Part shown: positions 1 through 8,187 of the stretch, one piece after another | Layout: every line of letters begins with the position of its first letter | How positions within the stretch are numbered: position 1 is the stretch's first letter | From: Pseudomonadota bacterium | Lineage (GTDB): Bacteria; Pseudomonadota; Gammaproteobacteria; Burkholderiales; Burkholderiaceae_C | Length of the DNA stretch: 57,855 nt | Assembly (NCBI GenBank): GCA_021815805.1 | Contig: JAKAZQ010000016.1 | Location: 1-57,855 of the forward strand | Reading direction: 5' to 3' | Translations under genes and position numbers: made by a program | The notes under the pieces: generated by a model | The model's input: only the letters and a program-made list of their open reading frames with translations | What the model was told of the DNA's origin: nothing | Databases searched by the model: none

Positions 1-80
1 CGGGCAGCATGACCATGGGCGGCCAGGCCGACGAACTGCTGCACGATCCGCGCGTGCGCGCGGCCTACCTCGGCGAATGA
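1..80 (+). CDS. C-terminal end of a LivF-type ABC transporter ATPase (partial)
   Basis: Only the last 25 codons are in the window, read from base 3 to the TGA at 78-80. They end in HDPRVRAAYLGE, the usual C-terminus of branched-chain amino-acid ABC transporter ATPases (LivF/LivG type). No Walker or signature motif is visible because the gene begins outside the window. It converges on the acetamidase fusion gene. The short match supports a family-level call only. If correct, it would energise uptake of amino acids, urea or short amides, which suits the neighbouring amidase genes; that link is inference. Confidence 0.55.
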   Translation, partial: GSMTMGGQADELLHDPRVRAAYLGE

Positions 81-98
81 GCCCGCGGCGCGGCGCCC

Positions 99-114
99 CG
101 GCGGCCTGCCGCCG
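99..114. terminator. GC hairpin between convergent genes
   Basis: Two 7-base arms, CGGCGGC and GCCGCCG, are separated by two bases in the 115-bp gap between the LivF-like end and the convergent fusion gene. There is no T-run, and the tiny loop would have to open by a pair or two, so a terminator role is only suggested. Confidence 0.3.
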
Positions 115-195
115 CGGCGCGGCGCGCAGTCGATGGGCTTTGCGAGGGCGGCTGCTTCCGATGCGCGGCGGCGCTGGCGCACCGCCGGCATGCCC

Positions 196-2535
196 TCAGC
201 TCCGGTTCCTGAACAACGCCTTGCGGATGATGGCGTGCACGCCGACGTTGCCGTCCACGACCTGCGTGATGCCGAAGTCCACGGCTACCGACATCAGCGA
301 GATCGCCTCGTCCTCGCTGAGCCCCTGCGAGCTCATCAGAAAGCGTCGGGTCTTGCGAAAGGCGTCGCGCATGGCCAGGTCCAGCGAGGACTTTTCATAG
401 ATCTCGCTGGAGGCCCGTTCGCCGAATTCGCGCAGGTACTGGGGATGGCTGAAGCCATGCAGCACCCACTCCGTTTCGGTTTCCAGCAGCGGGTAGTCGA
501 TGTCGCAGAACGCCTGCCCTGCAAGGTCGGAAGCCTTGTGCAGAAGCACCTGGAAGACCCCGGTGAGCGAACATTCGATGGCGGTTCCGCACAGCTCGGA
601 GTCGCCCTGTGAAGCGTGCGGATCACCGACGGACAGCAGCGCGCCGTCCACCGCGACGCGCAGGTAGACCGTGGTTCCCTTGCCCATGCGCCAGTTGTCG
701 ATGTTGCCCCCGAAGTATGCGGGGGGAATCGAGTCCACCAATCCGCATTCCGCGGGCGCGACGGCGATCACCCCGAAGTGGGGGCGTACCGGGACGGTGA
801 CGCCACGCAGCACGTCATGGTTCTCCTCGATGCTGCTTCGATCGACCGGCACGCCCGGGTAGTCGATGGTCGGGTGCAGCACGCCGGAGGGGTCGCGCTG
901 CGGCACCCAGCGGTAGTTGTACACGGCGCGAGCGCATGCGCAGGCGGGCTCGTGCGCCGGCCAGTCCACCTCGTAGATGGTCACGACTTCGCGCGGCCTG
1001 GGCTCGGTCAGCAATTCCTTGTAGTGGAAGCCCCACCAGGTGGCCGCGTTACTGCCGAACACTCTTCCCGCGTAGCGTGGATTCGCCGACAGTCTGGGCA
1101 ATACGTCGAGGATGCGCAACTCCAGTACATCGCCCGGCTCGGCGCCTTGCACCCGGATCGGGCCGGTACAGATGTGCACGCCGAAGCCCTCGCCGCAGCC
1201 GCGCCCGTAGATCGACGCATCCGCCGGACCGGCTCCACGCCGATCCACGTTCTTCCGGTCGGCGGTCCAGTGAAACACGCTTTGAGCTCCCGAATCACCC
1301 TGGATCATGCGTTCGAAATCGTCGTAGGCGTGCTGGGTCAGGGTCTCGACGGTGACCAGGTCACCGGGTTGGATCTGCAGCACCGGTGCGAGCGAACGAC
1401 TGAGGTATCCCCAGTGCACGGTGTGCTGGTTGGCGCAGAGGTGGTGCTGCCGCACGCCCGGCGCGGGCTGGGGCGCGCGCGCGCCGGCGACGGGCGCGGC
1501 CGCCGGGGCCTCGCTCCGGGGTGCCGCGGCGGTGTCGCCATGACCGCTCGGGCGACCGCGATGCGCGGCGGCCTCCAGGCCCTGGCGACGGACCGCATGG
1601 GCCTGCTCCCGGCACTGGCTGGGCGACAGCCCGAAGTGCTCGCGAAAGGCGTGGCTGAAGTGCGCCGGGTCGTTGAAGCCCCAGCGGTAGCAGATGTCGG
1701 AAATCGACAGATGTCCGTACAGGCTGTTGCCCAGGTCGTTGCGGCAGCGTTCCAGGCGTCGCGTGCGCACATGCGCCGAGAATGTCCTGCCGCTGCCTTC
1801 GAACAGTTTCTGCAGCGTGCGTGGCGCGACCCGCTCGCTGCGGGCGACCTGGGCCAGGCTCAACGCCGGGTCTGCGAGGTGCGCATCCACGTGGCGCAGC
1901 ACCCGTTGCAACAGCGCCGCGCGCGGCGTGCGCAAGCCTTGCTGCGCAGCCGTTATGACTTCCCCGGTGAGCGCGGCCGCCAGGATTTCGGGCAGGCTTT
2001 GCTCCAGCGATTGCAGCTGCGCGGCGTCGAGGGCCTCGAAGGAGTCCGCCAGCGCGCCCAAGGTGCCCGACAGCACGCGTCCCATGCCTGCGCGCCCTGA
2101 CAGACATCCGGAGTGGGCGCGCAACGGGCCTGCCAGGCGCGCGGTCAGGGTCTCGGCAGGGATGCGCAGCATGAACTGGCGGAAGTCTCCGCCGAAACGC
2201 AGTTCCAGTTCGGCCCGGGCGGTCCCGTACACCATGTCGCCGGGCTCGAGTGCGCGTTGCTGTTCTCCTTCCTGCCACGACGCGCTACCCGCGATGTGCA
2301 GGCACAGCCACATTTCGCGCGACGCGGCGGCGAGGCGTTGCAGGCGCTGCGCCGAGGCACTCAGCGAGGCCATGGTGATGCCGCGCGGCGAGCGCGCCGC
2401 CACCAGCGTGGCGTGCATCGGCTCGCGGGCAGGCTCCAGGCGTGCGCAAAGATGGTGCGGCTGCAGCGCCTCGCGCCATCTTTCGGGGCGCTCCTGCACC
2501 GGATAGGGGTCGGTCGAGAAAAGCTCGGTGTGCAC
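196..2535 (-). CDS. AraC-family regulator fused to an acetamidase/formamidase
   Basis: One uninterrupted frame of about 779 aa joins two normally separate proteins. Residues 1-185 or so resemble the AraC_binding_2 sensor domain (start VHTELFSTDPYPVQERPERW). Residues about 208-308 are the double HTH of AraC/XylS regulators (SLAQVARSERVAPRTLQKLF, then ICYRWGFNDPAHFSHAF). An Ala/Pro-rich linker (about 310-365) follows. Residues about 366-779 are an FmdA/AmdA amidohydrolase with GPIRVQGAEPGDVLELRI, GGNIDNWRMG and GDPHASQGDSELCGTAIE intact. I chose the GTG at 2535 because GGAAG lies 9 bases upstream; an ATG at 2595 in the same frame has no visible ribosome site. A second, free acetamidase lies directly upstream. 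The enzyme half should hydrolyse short amides to acid and ammonia. The DNA-binding half suggests it also controls nearby genes, which is inference. A GTG at 1455 in the linker could start a free enzyme but lacks a Shine-Dalgarno. Confidence 0.85.
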   Translation of the reverse strand: MHTELFSTDPYPVQERPERWREALQPHHLCARLEPAREPMHATLVAARSPRGITMASLSASAQRLQRLAAASREMWLCLHIAGSASWQEGEQQRALEPGDMVYGTARAELELRFGGDFRQFMLRIPAETLTARLAGPLRAHSGCLSGRAGMGRVLSGTLGALADSFEALDAAQLQSLEQSLPEILAAALTGEVITAAQQGLRTPRAALLQRVLRHVDAHLADPALSLAQVARSERVAPRTLQKLFEGSGRTFSAHVRTRRLERCRNDLGNSLYGHLSISDICYRWGFNDPAHFSHAFREHFGLSPSQCREQAHAVRRQGLEAAAHRGRPSGHGDTAAAPRSEAPAAAPVAGARAPQPAPGVRQHHLCANQHTVHWGYLSRSLAPVLQIQPGDLVTVETLTQHAYDDFERMIQGDSGAQSVFHWTADRKNVDRRGAGPADASIYGRGCGEGFGVHICTGPIRVQGAEPGDVLELRILDVLPRLSANPRYAGRVFGSNAATWWGFHYKELLTEPRPREVVTIYEVDWPAHEPACACARAVYNYRWVPQRDPSGVLHPTIDYPGVPVDRSSIEENHDVLRGVTVPVRPHFGVIAVAPAECGLVDSIPPAYFGGNIDNWRMGKGTTVYLRVAVDGALLSVGDPHASQGDSELCGTAIECSLTGVFQVLLHKASDLAGQAFCDIDYPLLETETEWVLHGFSHPQYLREFGERASSEIYEKSSLDLAMRDAFRKTRRFLMSSQGLSEDEAISLMSVAVDFGITQVVDGNVGVHAIIRKALFRNRS

Positions 2536-2600
2536 TTGGCTTCGCTTCCAGCGTTCCCGGGCGGAATCGCAAGAAGCGTGCCGTGCACGTCGCATCGGCG

Positions 2601-2629
2601 CCGGCGGGCAGGCGGTGCCTGCCGGCCGG
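2601..2629. terminator. Hairpin between the two acetamidase genes
   Basis: The arms GGCAGGC and GCCTGCC pair around a GGT loop, and past a single G-G mismatch CCGGC pairs with GCCGG, giving a 12-pair stem. It lies just past the TGA of the free acetamidase and upstream of the fusion gene. No T-run follows on either strand, so it may be a terminator or an mRNA-stabilising stem. Confidence 0.45.
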
Positions 2630-2630
2630 A

Positions 2631-3659
2631 TCAGCAGCCGCGCCTCGGCGCGAACAGGCCACGCGGCATCTTGCAGTGCACGCCCTGCTTGCCGTCGACG
2701 ACCTGGGTCACCCCGAAGTCCGCGCCCACGCTCATCAGCGAATACGCGTCGTCGCGGCTCAGGCCGTGACGCTCGACAAGCAGTTGCAGCATGTCCCTGG
2801 CGGCATGGCGCATCGCCACGTCCAGGTCTTCATCGAAGCCGTGCACGATCCACATGTCGGGTGTCTCCAGCAGCGGCGACGGAAAGTGGAAGTCCTTGCG
2901 CAGCACGACCTGGAACAGCACATTGAGCGAGGCCTCGATCGCCGTGCCGCTGATCTCGCCATCGCCCTGCGAGATATGCGGGTCGCCGATGGAAAACAGC
3001 GCGCCAGGCACGGCCACCGGGTAGTACATGGTCGAGCCCGCGCCGATGCGCCAGTTGTCGATGTTGCCGCCGTGGGCGCCCGGAGGCACGGTGCTGACAC
3101 GGCCCATGGCGTCCGGTGCGACGCCGGCGGTTCCCAGGTGCGGACGCACCGGAACGCGCACCCCGCCGAGTGCCGGCTGGCAGGTGCAGGTGGAAGTGGC
3201 GGTGACGCGTCCCGGAACCAGGTACTTGCCGGGGTAGTCGTAGGCGAACAGCGCGCTGGCGGTGTTGCACTGCTCATCGATTTCGTAGATGGTCACGCGC
3301 TCCTTCTCGCCGAGTTCCTTGTACAGATGACCCCAATGCGCGGCAAGGTTGGAACCGTAGCGAAACCGGGGAAGCATCTGCAGGTAGCGTACCTCGAGCA
3401 TGTCGCCGGGCTGCGCCTGCTCGACATGGATCGGTCCGGTCATCAGATGCACGCCGGGTTGGCGGTCCTGCTCCGGAATGCTGGCGTACAGCGTACGCAG
3501 CGCATCGTCCATCATCAGATCCGGTGCGTCACCGGCGTGGTGGGTCACGGCTTCTGCGCGCACGATGTCCCCGCTGCGCACATGCAGCACGGGAGCCAGC
3601 GCGGCATCGAAGTAGCCCCAGTGGACGCTTTGGGGGCGAGCGGGAAGGTCATGAAACAT
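2631..3659 (-). CDS. Acetamidase/formamidase (FmdA/AmdA family)
   Basis: A 342-aa cytoplasmic amidohydrolase expected to release ammonia and a carboxylate from short aliphatic amides. Family landmarks are HWGYFDAALAPVLHVRSGD near the N-terminus, GPIHVEQAQPGDMLEVRY, GGNIDNWRIGAGSTMYYPV, GDPHISQGDGEISGTAIE and SVGADFGVTQVVDGKQGVH. It resembles the enzyme half of the downstream AraC fusion but is clearly diverged. The ATG at 3659 has GGAG six bases upstream; the longer open frame upstream of it is shadow. It sits between the AraC fusion and the ABC permease-ATPase fusion on the same strand, so it is probably co-transcribed with uptake genes. Exact substrate is unknown; one binding protein for polar solutes in the cluster suggests an imported amide or amino-acid amide. 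Confidence 0.9.
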   Translation of the reverse strand: MFHDLPARPQSVHWGYFDAALAPVLHVRSGDIVRAEAVTHHAGDAPDLMMDDALRTLYASIPEQDRQPGVHLMTGPIHVEQAQPGDMLEVRYLQMLPRFRYGSNLAAHWGHLYKELGEKERVTIYEIDEQCNTASALFAYDYPGKYLVPGRVTATSTCTCQPALGGVRVPVRPHLGTAGVAPDAMGRVSTVPPGAHGGNIDNWRIGAGSTMYYPVAVPGALFSIGDPHISQGDGEISGTAIEASLNVLFQVVLRKDFHFPSPLLETPDMWIVHGFDEDLDVAMRHAARDMLQLLVERHGLSRDDAYSLMSVGADFGVTQVVDGKQGVHCKMPRGLFAPRRGC

Positions 3660-3751
3660 GGCGGTCTCCGTGGGCGACGGGCAGGGGGAACGGACGAGCG
3701 GGCAGCAGCTGGCAGGCAGGGTGGGCGGACATCGCGGCGCGGCAGGCGCCG

Positions 3752-5371
3752 TCAGGCGGCGGCGCCGGTCAGTTGCCCGGCGGCCATCACCCGGATGAAT
3801 CTCGAGGTCAAGGGATGGCGCGGCGTGTGCAGCACCTCGTACGCCGGCCCCTCCTCGACGATGCCGCCTTGCGCGAGGAACACCACGCGATCGGCGACTT
3901 CCTCGGCAAAACGCAATTGATGCGTGGAGATGAGCATGGTCAGGCCGTCGTCGACGGCCAGACGCCGGATGACTTCGAGCACCTCGCCGACCATTTCCGG
4001 GTCCAGCGCGGAGGTCGGCTCGTCGAGCAGCAGCACCCGCGGCCGCGGGGCGATCGCCCGGGCGATGGCCACGCGTTGCTGCTGCCCGCCCGACAGGTGA
4101 CGGGGCAGCGCGTCGGCGCGTTCGGCCAGGCCGACGCGGTCGAGCAGTTCCTGCGCGCGTGCGGCGGCGGCCTGCGCGGACCAGCCGTGCACCCAGCGCA
4201 GCGGCCCGGCGATGTTCTCGCGCGCGCTGACGTGGGCAAACAGGTTGAAATGCTGGAACACCATGCCCACCCCGGCCTCGATCCGCTGGCGCGCCACCGC
4301 GCTGGGTCCGAGCACCAGGCCGCCCGGGCTCACGCCGATGCGACGTCCGTGGATGAACACGTGTCCGCTGTCCCAGGTCTCGAGACGGTTGAGGCAGCGC
4401 AGCAAGGTGCTCTTTCCGGAGCCGCTGGGGCCGAGCAGCGCCACGATCTCCCCGGCATGCACGCGCAGATTGAGTCCGCTGAAGATGGCGTGGTCGCCGT
4501 AGCTCATGCCCAGGTTCTGTACCTCGACCGCGATCGGGGCATCGGCGCGCGCTTGTGTCGTGTCGCGGCGCTCGCGATGGGTGGTGCCGCCCACGGGCGC
4601 ATCGGGCGACGCGACGAGGCCGGGCGAAGCCGGTGGCGTCGCCTGCGCGACGCATCGCGTCTGCGTGCGCACGGCGTCCAGCCAGCGCCTGGCCGCCAAG
4701 CGGCGTTCCGGCGCGGCAGCCCGCCGATCCAGGTCGAGTGCGCGCTCGGCCACGAGTTGCAGCAGCGAGACCGAGCCTGTCAGCAGCAGGTAGAGCAGCC
4801 CCGAGGCGAAGAACACCGAGAAGAAATCGAAGGTCGACGAAGCCAGCTGCGTGCTGCGCAGCGTGAGTTCCTGCACCGAGATGAAGGAGGCGAGGGAGGA
4901 ATTCTTCAACGCGCTCACCGCCTCGTTTCCGAAGGCCGGGATCATGGAGCGAAACGCCTGCGGTGCGACGACGTGGCGCATCAAGGTCCACGACCGCATG
5001 CCCAGCGCGCGGCCGGCAAGAACCTGGCCGCGATCCACGCCGAGAATGCCCGAGCGAAGGATCTCGGCGATGAACGGCGCCTCGTTGGCAGCCAGGGCCA
5101 CCCCCGCCGACGCCAGCGCGCTCCAGCGGATGCCGAAATGCGGCAGCGCGTCATAGACGAACACCATCTGCAGGATCAGCGGCGTGCCACGGAACACCAC
5201 GGTGTAGGCGCGGGCCAGCCCAGCCAGCCACTTCTGGCCCGACAGCTGCATGGCCGCCAGCACCATCCCCGCCGCCAGGCCACCGGCCAGGCCGTACGCG
5301 GTGACCCCGAGGGTCAGCGCAATGCCGTGCAGCAGGTAGCCCAGCGTCAGGTAGTGGTAGAAAAGGGTCAC
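3752..5371 (-). CDS. Polar amino-acid ABC transporter, permease fused to ATPase
   Basis: The 539-aa protein combines both inner-membrane parts of a HisM/HisP-type importer. Residues 1-220 form an integral-membrane permease with the EAA loop at about 97-124 (EAPFIAEILRSGI, then GQVLAGRALG). A linker of about 60 residues follows. Residues 280-539 are the ATPase: Walker A GPSGSGKS at 314-321, Q-loop VFQHFN, signature LSGGQQQR at 426-433, Walker B LLLDEP at 447-452 and H-loop His484. It starts at GTG 5371 with GGGGA six bases before it, 12 bp after the binding-protein gene stops. Such permease-ATPase fusions exist but are less common than separate genes; a homodimer would supply both channel halves and both nucleotide sites. 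Substrate is inferred from the family as a polar amino acid or related compound. Confidence 0.92.
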   Translation of the reverse strand: MTLFYHYLTLGYLLHGIALTLGVTAYGLAGGLAAGMVLAAMQLSGQKWLAGLARAYTVVFRGTPLILQMVFVYDALPHFGIRWSALASAGVALAANEAPFIAEILRSGILGVDRGQVLAGRALGMRSWTLMRHVVAPQAFRSMIPAFGNEAVSALKNSSLASFISVQELTLRSTQLASSTFDFFSVFFASGLLYLLLTGSVSLLQLVAERALDLDRRAAAPERRLAARRWLDAVRTQTRCVAQATPPASPGLVASPDAPVGGTTHRERRDTTQARADAPIAVEVQNLGMSYGDHAIFSGLNLRVHAGEIVALLGPSGSGKSTLLRCLNRLETWDSGHVFIHGRRIGVSPGGLVLGPSAVARQRIEAGVGMVFQHFNLFAHVSARENIAGPLRWVHGWSAQAAAARAQELLDRVGLAERADALPRHLSGGQQQRVAIARAIAPRPRVLLLDEPTSALDPEMVGEVLEVIRRLAVDDGLTMLISTHQLRFAEEVADRVVFLAQGGIVEEGPAYEVLHTPRHPLTSRFIRVMAAGQLTGAAA

Positions 5372-5383
5372 GCCGGTCCCCGA

Positions 5384-6319
5384 TCAATGCGCGGTCACGA
5401 GCACCGGCGCTTCCACGGCACCCTGGTCGAGGCCCCACTTGCGCATCATGGCCGCCTGTTGGCCCGACGCCTGCAGGGCCTTGAGGGCTGCCAACATGGC
5501 GTTGCGCAACGCGTGGTTGGTCTGCGGCACCGCGATCCCGATGTGGTACGGCAGGGTCACGGCAACCGCCTTGCTCAGCTTGTCGGGGTAGGCCTTGACC
5601 GCCTGGTCGACCGTGTTCACGTCGTTGATGTAGGTGTCGGCGCGCCCCGCCAGCACGGCCTGGATGCACGAGGCGTTGTTGTCGTACAGCTGGACCTTCG
5701 GCGCCGGCTTGCCGGCGGCCCGGCACGCTGCCGCCAGGTTCTGCACCAGCGGAACCTCGACAAAGCCGGTGTTCTCGGCGGCGGTCATGCCGCACAGCGA
5801 GCGGTTGATCCCCCGGATCTTCTTCGGGTTGCCCTTGGCCACGAGCACGCCGTCGAACACCTTGGAATAGGTGATGAAGTCGGCCGCACGGGCGCGCTCC
5901 TTGGTGGCGTAGATGTCGGAGATCACGAAGTCGGCGCGGCCGCTTTGCAGCGTCGGCAGCAACGCGGCGAAGGCGACCGGGGTGTACTTCACCGAGAAAC
6001 CCAGGCATCTGCCGAGGGCTTCGGCGAGATCCACGTCAAAGCCGATGTAGCGGCCGGGATCCTTCGGATCGAGGGCCTCGTAGCCCGGCGTATGCGGGTT
6101 GATGGCGTCCACGAGCGACTTGCCCTTGAACTGCGGGTACTGCGACTGCAGCGTCGAGCACACCTTTGGAACCTGCATCTGCGCGGCGCGTGCGCCGGCC
6201 GTGATGCCCATCCAGGCACCCGCCGTGAGCGCGACGCAGGCGAGCTTGCGCAGCCATCCGCGGGTACTTGCCGGGCTCGAAGGCGCCGCCGCGCCGCCAT
6301 GCAACATCTCGGTGGACAT
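5384..6319 (-). CDS. Periplasmic solute-binding protein of the ABC transporter (SBP_bac_3 type)
   Basis: A 311-aa exported binding protein that should deliver ligand to the fused permease-ATPase immediately downstream (12-bp gap). The N-terminus has a Lys/Arg stretch (RGWLRK), a hydrophobic core and a probable cleavage after ARA near residue 45. The mature part follows the polar amino-acid receptor pattern: YIGFDVDLAEALGRCLGF, then TLQSGRADFVISDIYATKER and RADTYINDVNTVDQ, ending in a MMRKWGLDQG helix. The ATG at 6319 has GGAG eight bases upstream. The 314-bp gap to the divergent RidA-type gene probably carries promoters for both. The ligand cannot be read from sequence; the neighbouring amidases make an amide-bearing or amino-acid-like compound plausible. 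Confidence 0.92.
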   Translation of the reverse strand: MSTEMLHGGAAAPSSPASTRGWLRKLACVALTAGAWMGITAGARAAQMQVPKVCSTLQSQYPQFKGKSLVDAINPHTPGYEALDPKDPGRYIGFDVDLAEALGRCLGFSVKYTPVAFAALLPTLQSGRADFVISDIYATKERARAADFITYSKVFDGVLVAKGNPKKIRGINRSLCGMTAAENTGFVEVPLVQNLAAACRAAGKPAPKVQLYDNNASCIQAVLAGRADTYINDVNTVDQAVKAYPDKLSKAVAVTLPYHIGIAVPQTNHALRNAMLAALKALQASGQQAAMMRKWGLDQGAVEAPVLVTAH

Positions 6320-6633
6320 GAGGATTTCTCCGGTCGTGGAAACAGGGAAGCTTCGCGGATCGCGATCGATCCGGTTCGCCGGGCGTTGGAGATTCCGCAG
6401 CCTTGGAATCGATGCTAGGAAGCCCTGGCGCGGATCGCTTGTGTCGCGACGCACCATTCCTTGTGCAAAACCGCATGCCCGCGCAGCGCCGCGCAAAGCC
6501 TCACTCTGGAGACGATGGCGCAAGGGGCCGGAGGTCGCGTCAGCGCATCTTGTGCAACCGCAGCATGGGTTCTTAGCATGCGACGACAGCGCGACGGCCA
6601 CGCGTCGCCCACACCTTCCTGGAGCCGAACGCC
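6320..6633. promoter_or_regulatory. Divergent promoter region with a direct repeat
   Basis: This 314-bp stretch between the divergent binding-protein and RidA-type genes has no credible gene. A near-direct repeat occurs at 6460-6477 (CTTGTGCAAAACCGCATG) and 6549-6567 (CTTGTGCAACCGCAGCATG). Two copies 89 bp apart could be AraC or other regulator sites, but no binding data can be read here. A sigma-54-like TGGCGCGGATCGCTTG was examined and has the wrong spacing. Confidence 0.4.
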
Positions 6634-7032
6634 ATGCACACGACGTTTCACATGATCGGCGGCGCGCCCGACCCGGTCGCGCCCTTCAGCCACGCCGTCG
6701 AAGCCGACGGATGGGTGTTTGTCACAGGCCAGATGCCCTTCTCGGGGACGACGCTGGACTCGCCCTATCCGCAAGGCATCGAGGCGCAGACCCACCAGGT
6801 CATGCACAACCTCGGCGTGGTGCTGTCCGGCTGCGGCCTGAGCCTGGCCGATGTGGTGTGCGTGCGCGTGTACCTCACCGCCTTCGACGCCGACTACGAC
6901 GCGATGAACCGCGTGTACGCCAGCTATTTTCCCGCGCAGCGGCGCCCGGCGCGCACCTGCGTCGGCGTGACCGGACTGGCCAGGGGCGCGCGCATCGAGA
7001 TCGACATGGTGGCGCGACGCGCCACGCCCTGA
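6634..7032 (+). CDS. RidA-family (YjgF/UK114) enamine/imine deaminase-like protein
   Basis: A 132-aa cytoplasmic protein of typical RidA length. RidA members form trimers and hydrolyse reactive enamine/imine intermediates released by PLP enzymes; subfamilies are often dedicated to catabolic pathways. The motif PARTCVGVTGLARGARIEID holds the Arg (107) and Glu (122) matching the catalytic Arg and Glu of RidA, and FVTGQMPF is the usual first-strand motif. The ATG at 6634 follows a GGAG about nine bases upstream. It diverges from the ABC uptake operon, which suggests a role in breakdown of the imported compound rather than general housekeeping. Subfamily is uncertain. Confidence 0.9.
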   Translation: MHTTFHMIGGAPDPVAPFSHAVEADGWVFVTGQMPFSGTTLDSPYPQGIEAQTHQVMHNLGVVLSGCGLSLADVVCVRVYLTAFDADYDAMNRVYASYFPAQRRPARTCVGVTGLARGARIEIDMVARRATP

Positions 7033-7048
7033 GACGCGCCGCGTCGCG

Positions 7049-7082
7049 GGCGCGCGCCGACGCAGCGGCAGCGGCGCGCGCC
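7049..7082. terminator. Convergent-gene inverted repeat
   Basis: GGCGCGCGCC occurs at 7049-7058 and again at 7073-7082; the sequence is its own reverse complement, so the two copies can pair over a 14-base loop. It lies between the stops of the RidA-type gene and the convergent BASS transporter. No T-run is present. Confidence 0.45.
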
Positions 7083-7086
7083 AGCC

Positions 7087-8100
7087 TCAGAGCGCGGCGG
7101 CCTGCAGCTGTGTCGCTTGCGCAGGCAGGCGACGCGCGTAGCGCTGCGCCAGCACGGCGCAGGCCATGATCTGGATCTGGTGGAACAGCATGAGCGGCAG
7201 CACCACGAGCCCCACCGTCGGTCCTGCGAATAGCACGTTGGCCATCGGCAAGCCGCTGGCGAGGCTCTTCTTGGATCCGCAGAAGACGATGGCGACCTCG
7301 TCGTCACGGGCAAAGCCCAGGCGCCGGCTCCCCAGGGTCGTGACGACCAGCACACTGGCCAGCATCAGCGCATCCGCGCCCAGCACCACCAGCAGCGATG
7401 CGGCATCGACGTGATGCCACAGCCCATGCGCGACGCTTGCCGAAAAGGCGGTGTAGACGACCAGGAGAATCGATCCGCGATCGAGAAGGCCCAGCACGCG
7501 ACGGTGCTTCGATATCCACGCCCCGAGCCAGGGGCGCGCGAGCTGGCCGGCGAGAAACGGCAGCAGCAGTTGACGTGCGATGTCCCACAACGCGTCCACG
7601 GAAAAGCCGCGCCCCCCGAGGCGCAGGGCCACGCCCACCAGCAAGGGCGTCACGACGATGCCCAGCAGATTGGACACCGAGGCACTGCACACCGCGGCCG
7701 GCACGTTGCCGCGCGCGATGGAGGTGAAGGCGATCGACGACTGGATGGTCGACGGCAGCATCGACAAAAACACCAGGCCCAGGATCAGCGGCTGCGCGAT
7801 CAGTCCGCGCAGCAGCCATCCGAGGCCCAGGCCCACCATCGGGAACAGCATGAAACTGCTGGAAAGCACCAGCAGCTGCAAACGCCAATGCGTGATCCCC
7901 GTCACCACGGCCTCGCGGGACAGGCGCGCGCCGTAGAGAAAGAACAGCAGTGCGATGGCGGCGTGCGTGATGTCGCCCATGGCCAGTGCGGCCTGCCCGC
8001 GCACGGGCAGCAGCGACGCAAGCCCCACGGTGCAGAGAAGGGCGAGGATGTATGGATCCAGTCGCCAGCGCTGGAGCAGGGCGGGGAAGGAGGCGGGCAT
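7087..8100 (-). CDS. BASS-superfamily transporter (YfeH-like bile acid:sodium symporter family)
   Basis: A 337-aa inner-membrane protein with about nine or ten hydrophobic segments. The conserved features are those of the SBF-like (YfeH) branch: FFLYGARLSREAV near residue 55-70, LPSTIQSSIAFTSIARGN around 115-135 (the crossover region) and FCGSKKSLASGLPMANVL near 270. Characterised relatives carry organic anions with sodium, but this branch is mostly uncharacterised. It is divergent from a LysR regulator with only 87 bp between starts, the usual layout of a transporter controlled by its neighbour. Given the amidase/oxalate-carrier surroundings, an organic acid is a plausible substrate, which is inference. 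Confidence 0.87.
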   Translation of the reverse strand: MPASFPALLQRWRLDPYILALLCTVGLASLLPVRGQAALAMGDITHAAIALLFFLYGARLSREAVVTGITHWRLQLLVLSSSFMLFPMVGLGLGWLLRGLIAQPLILGLVFLSMLPSTIQSSIAFTSIARGNVPAAVCSASVSNLLGIVVTPLLVGVALRLGGRGFSVDALWDIARQLLLPFLAGQLARPWLGAWISKHRRVLGLLDRGSILLVVYTAFSASVAHGLWHHVDAASLLVVLGADALMLASVLVVTTLGSRRLGFARDDEVAIVFCGSKKSLASGLPMANVLFAGPTVGLVVLPLMLFHQIQIMACAVLAQRYARRLPAQATQLQAAAL

Positions 8101-8187
8101 GGCGGTCGGCGGCAGGGGGATGTGATGGAGTAATGTTCGGCGTGGCTCTGGTCATTTGCAATACACATTTCCAAAATATCAGTCATC
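8101..8187. promoter_or_regulatory. Divergent BASS-LysR promoter region
   Basis: The 87 bp between the two starts are AT-rich compared with the surroundings (GTCATTTGCAATACACATTT, then CCAAAATATC). ATTTG and CAAAAT flank the centre like a degenerate dyad, as expected for a LysR site of the T-N11-A type, but the symmetry is imperfect. Confidence 0.4.

Noticed and set aside
1453-1455. Internal GTG as start of a separate acetamidase
   Set aside because: It lies in frame in the linker but has no Shine-Dalgarno; the continuous fusion is the simpler reading. Kept as a caveat.
3524-6418. 964-aa plus-strand open frame across the ABC operon
   Set aside because: It is antisense to three genes with clear family motifs and is rich in Arg, His, Gly and Gln, as expected from GC-biased third positions.
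6430-6455. Possible sigma-54 promoter (TGGCGCGGATCGCTTG)
   Set aside because: The GG and GC elements do not have the required spacing and TTGC is out of register.
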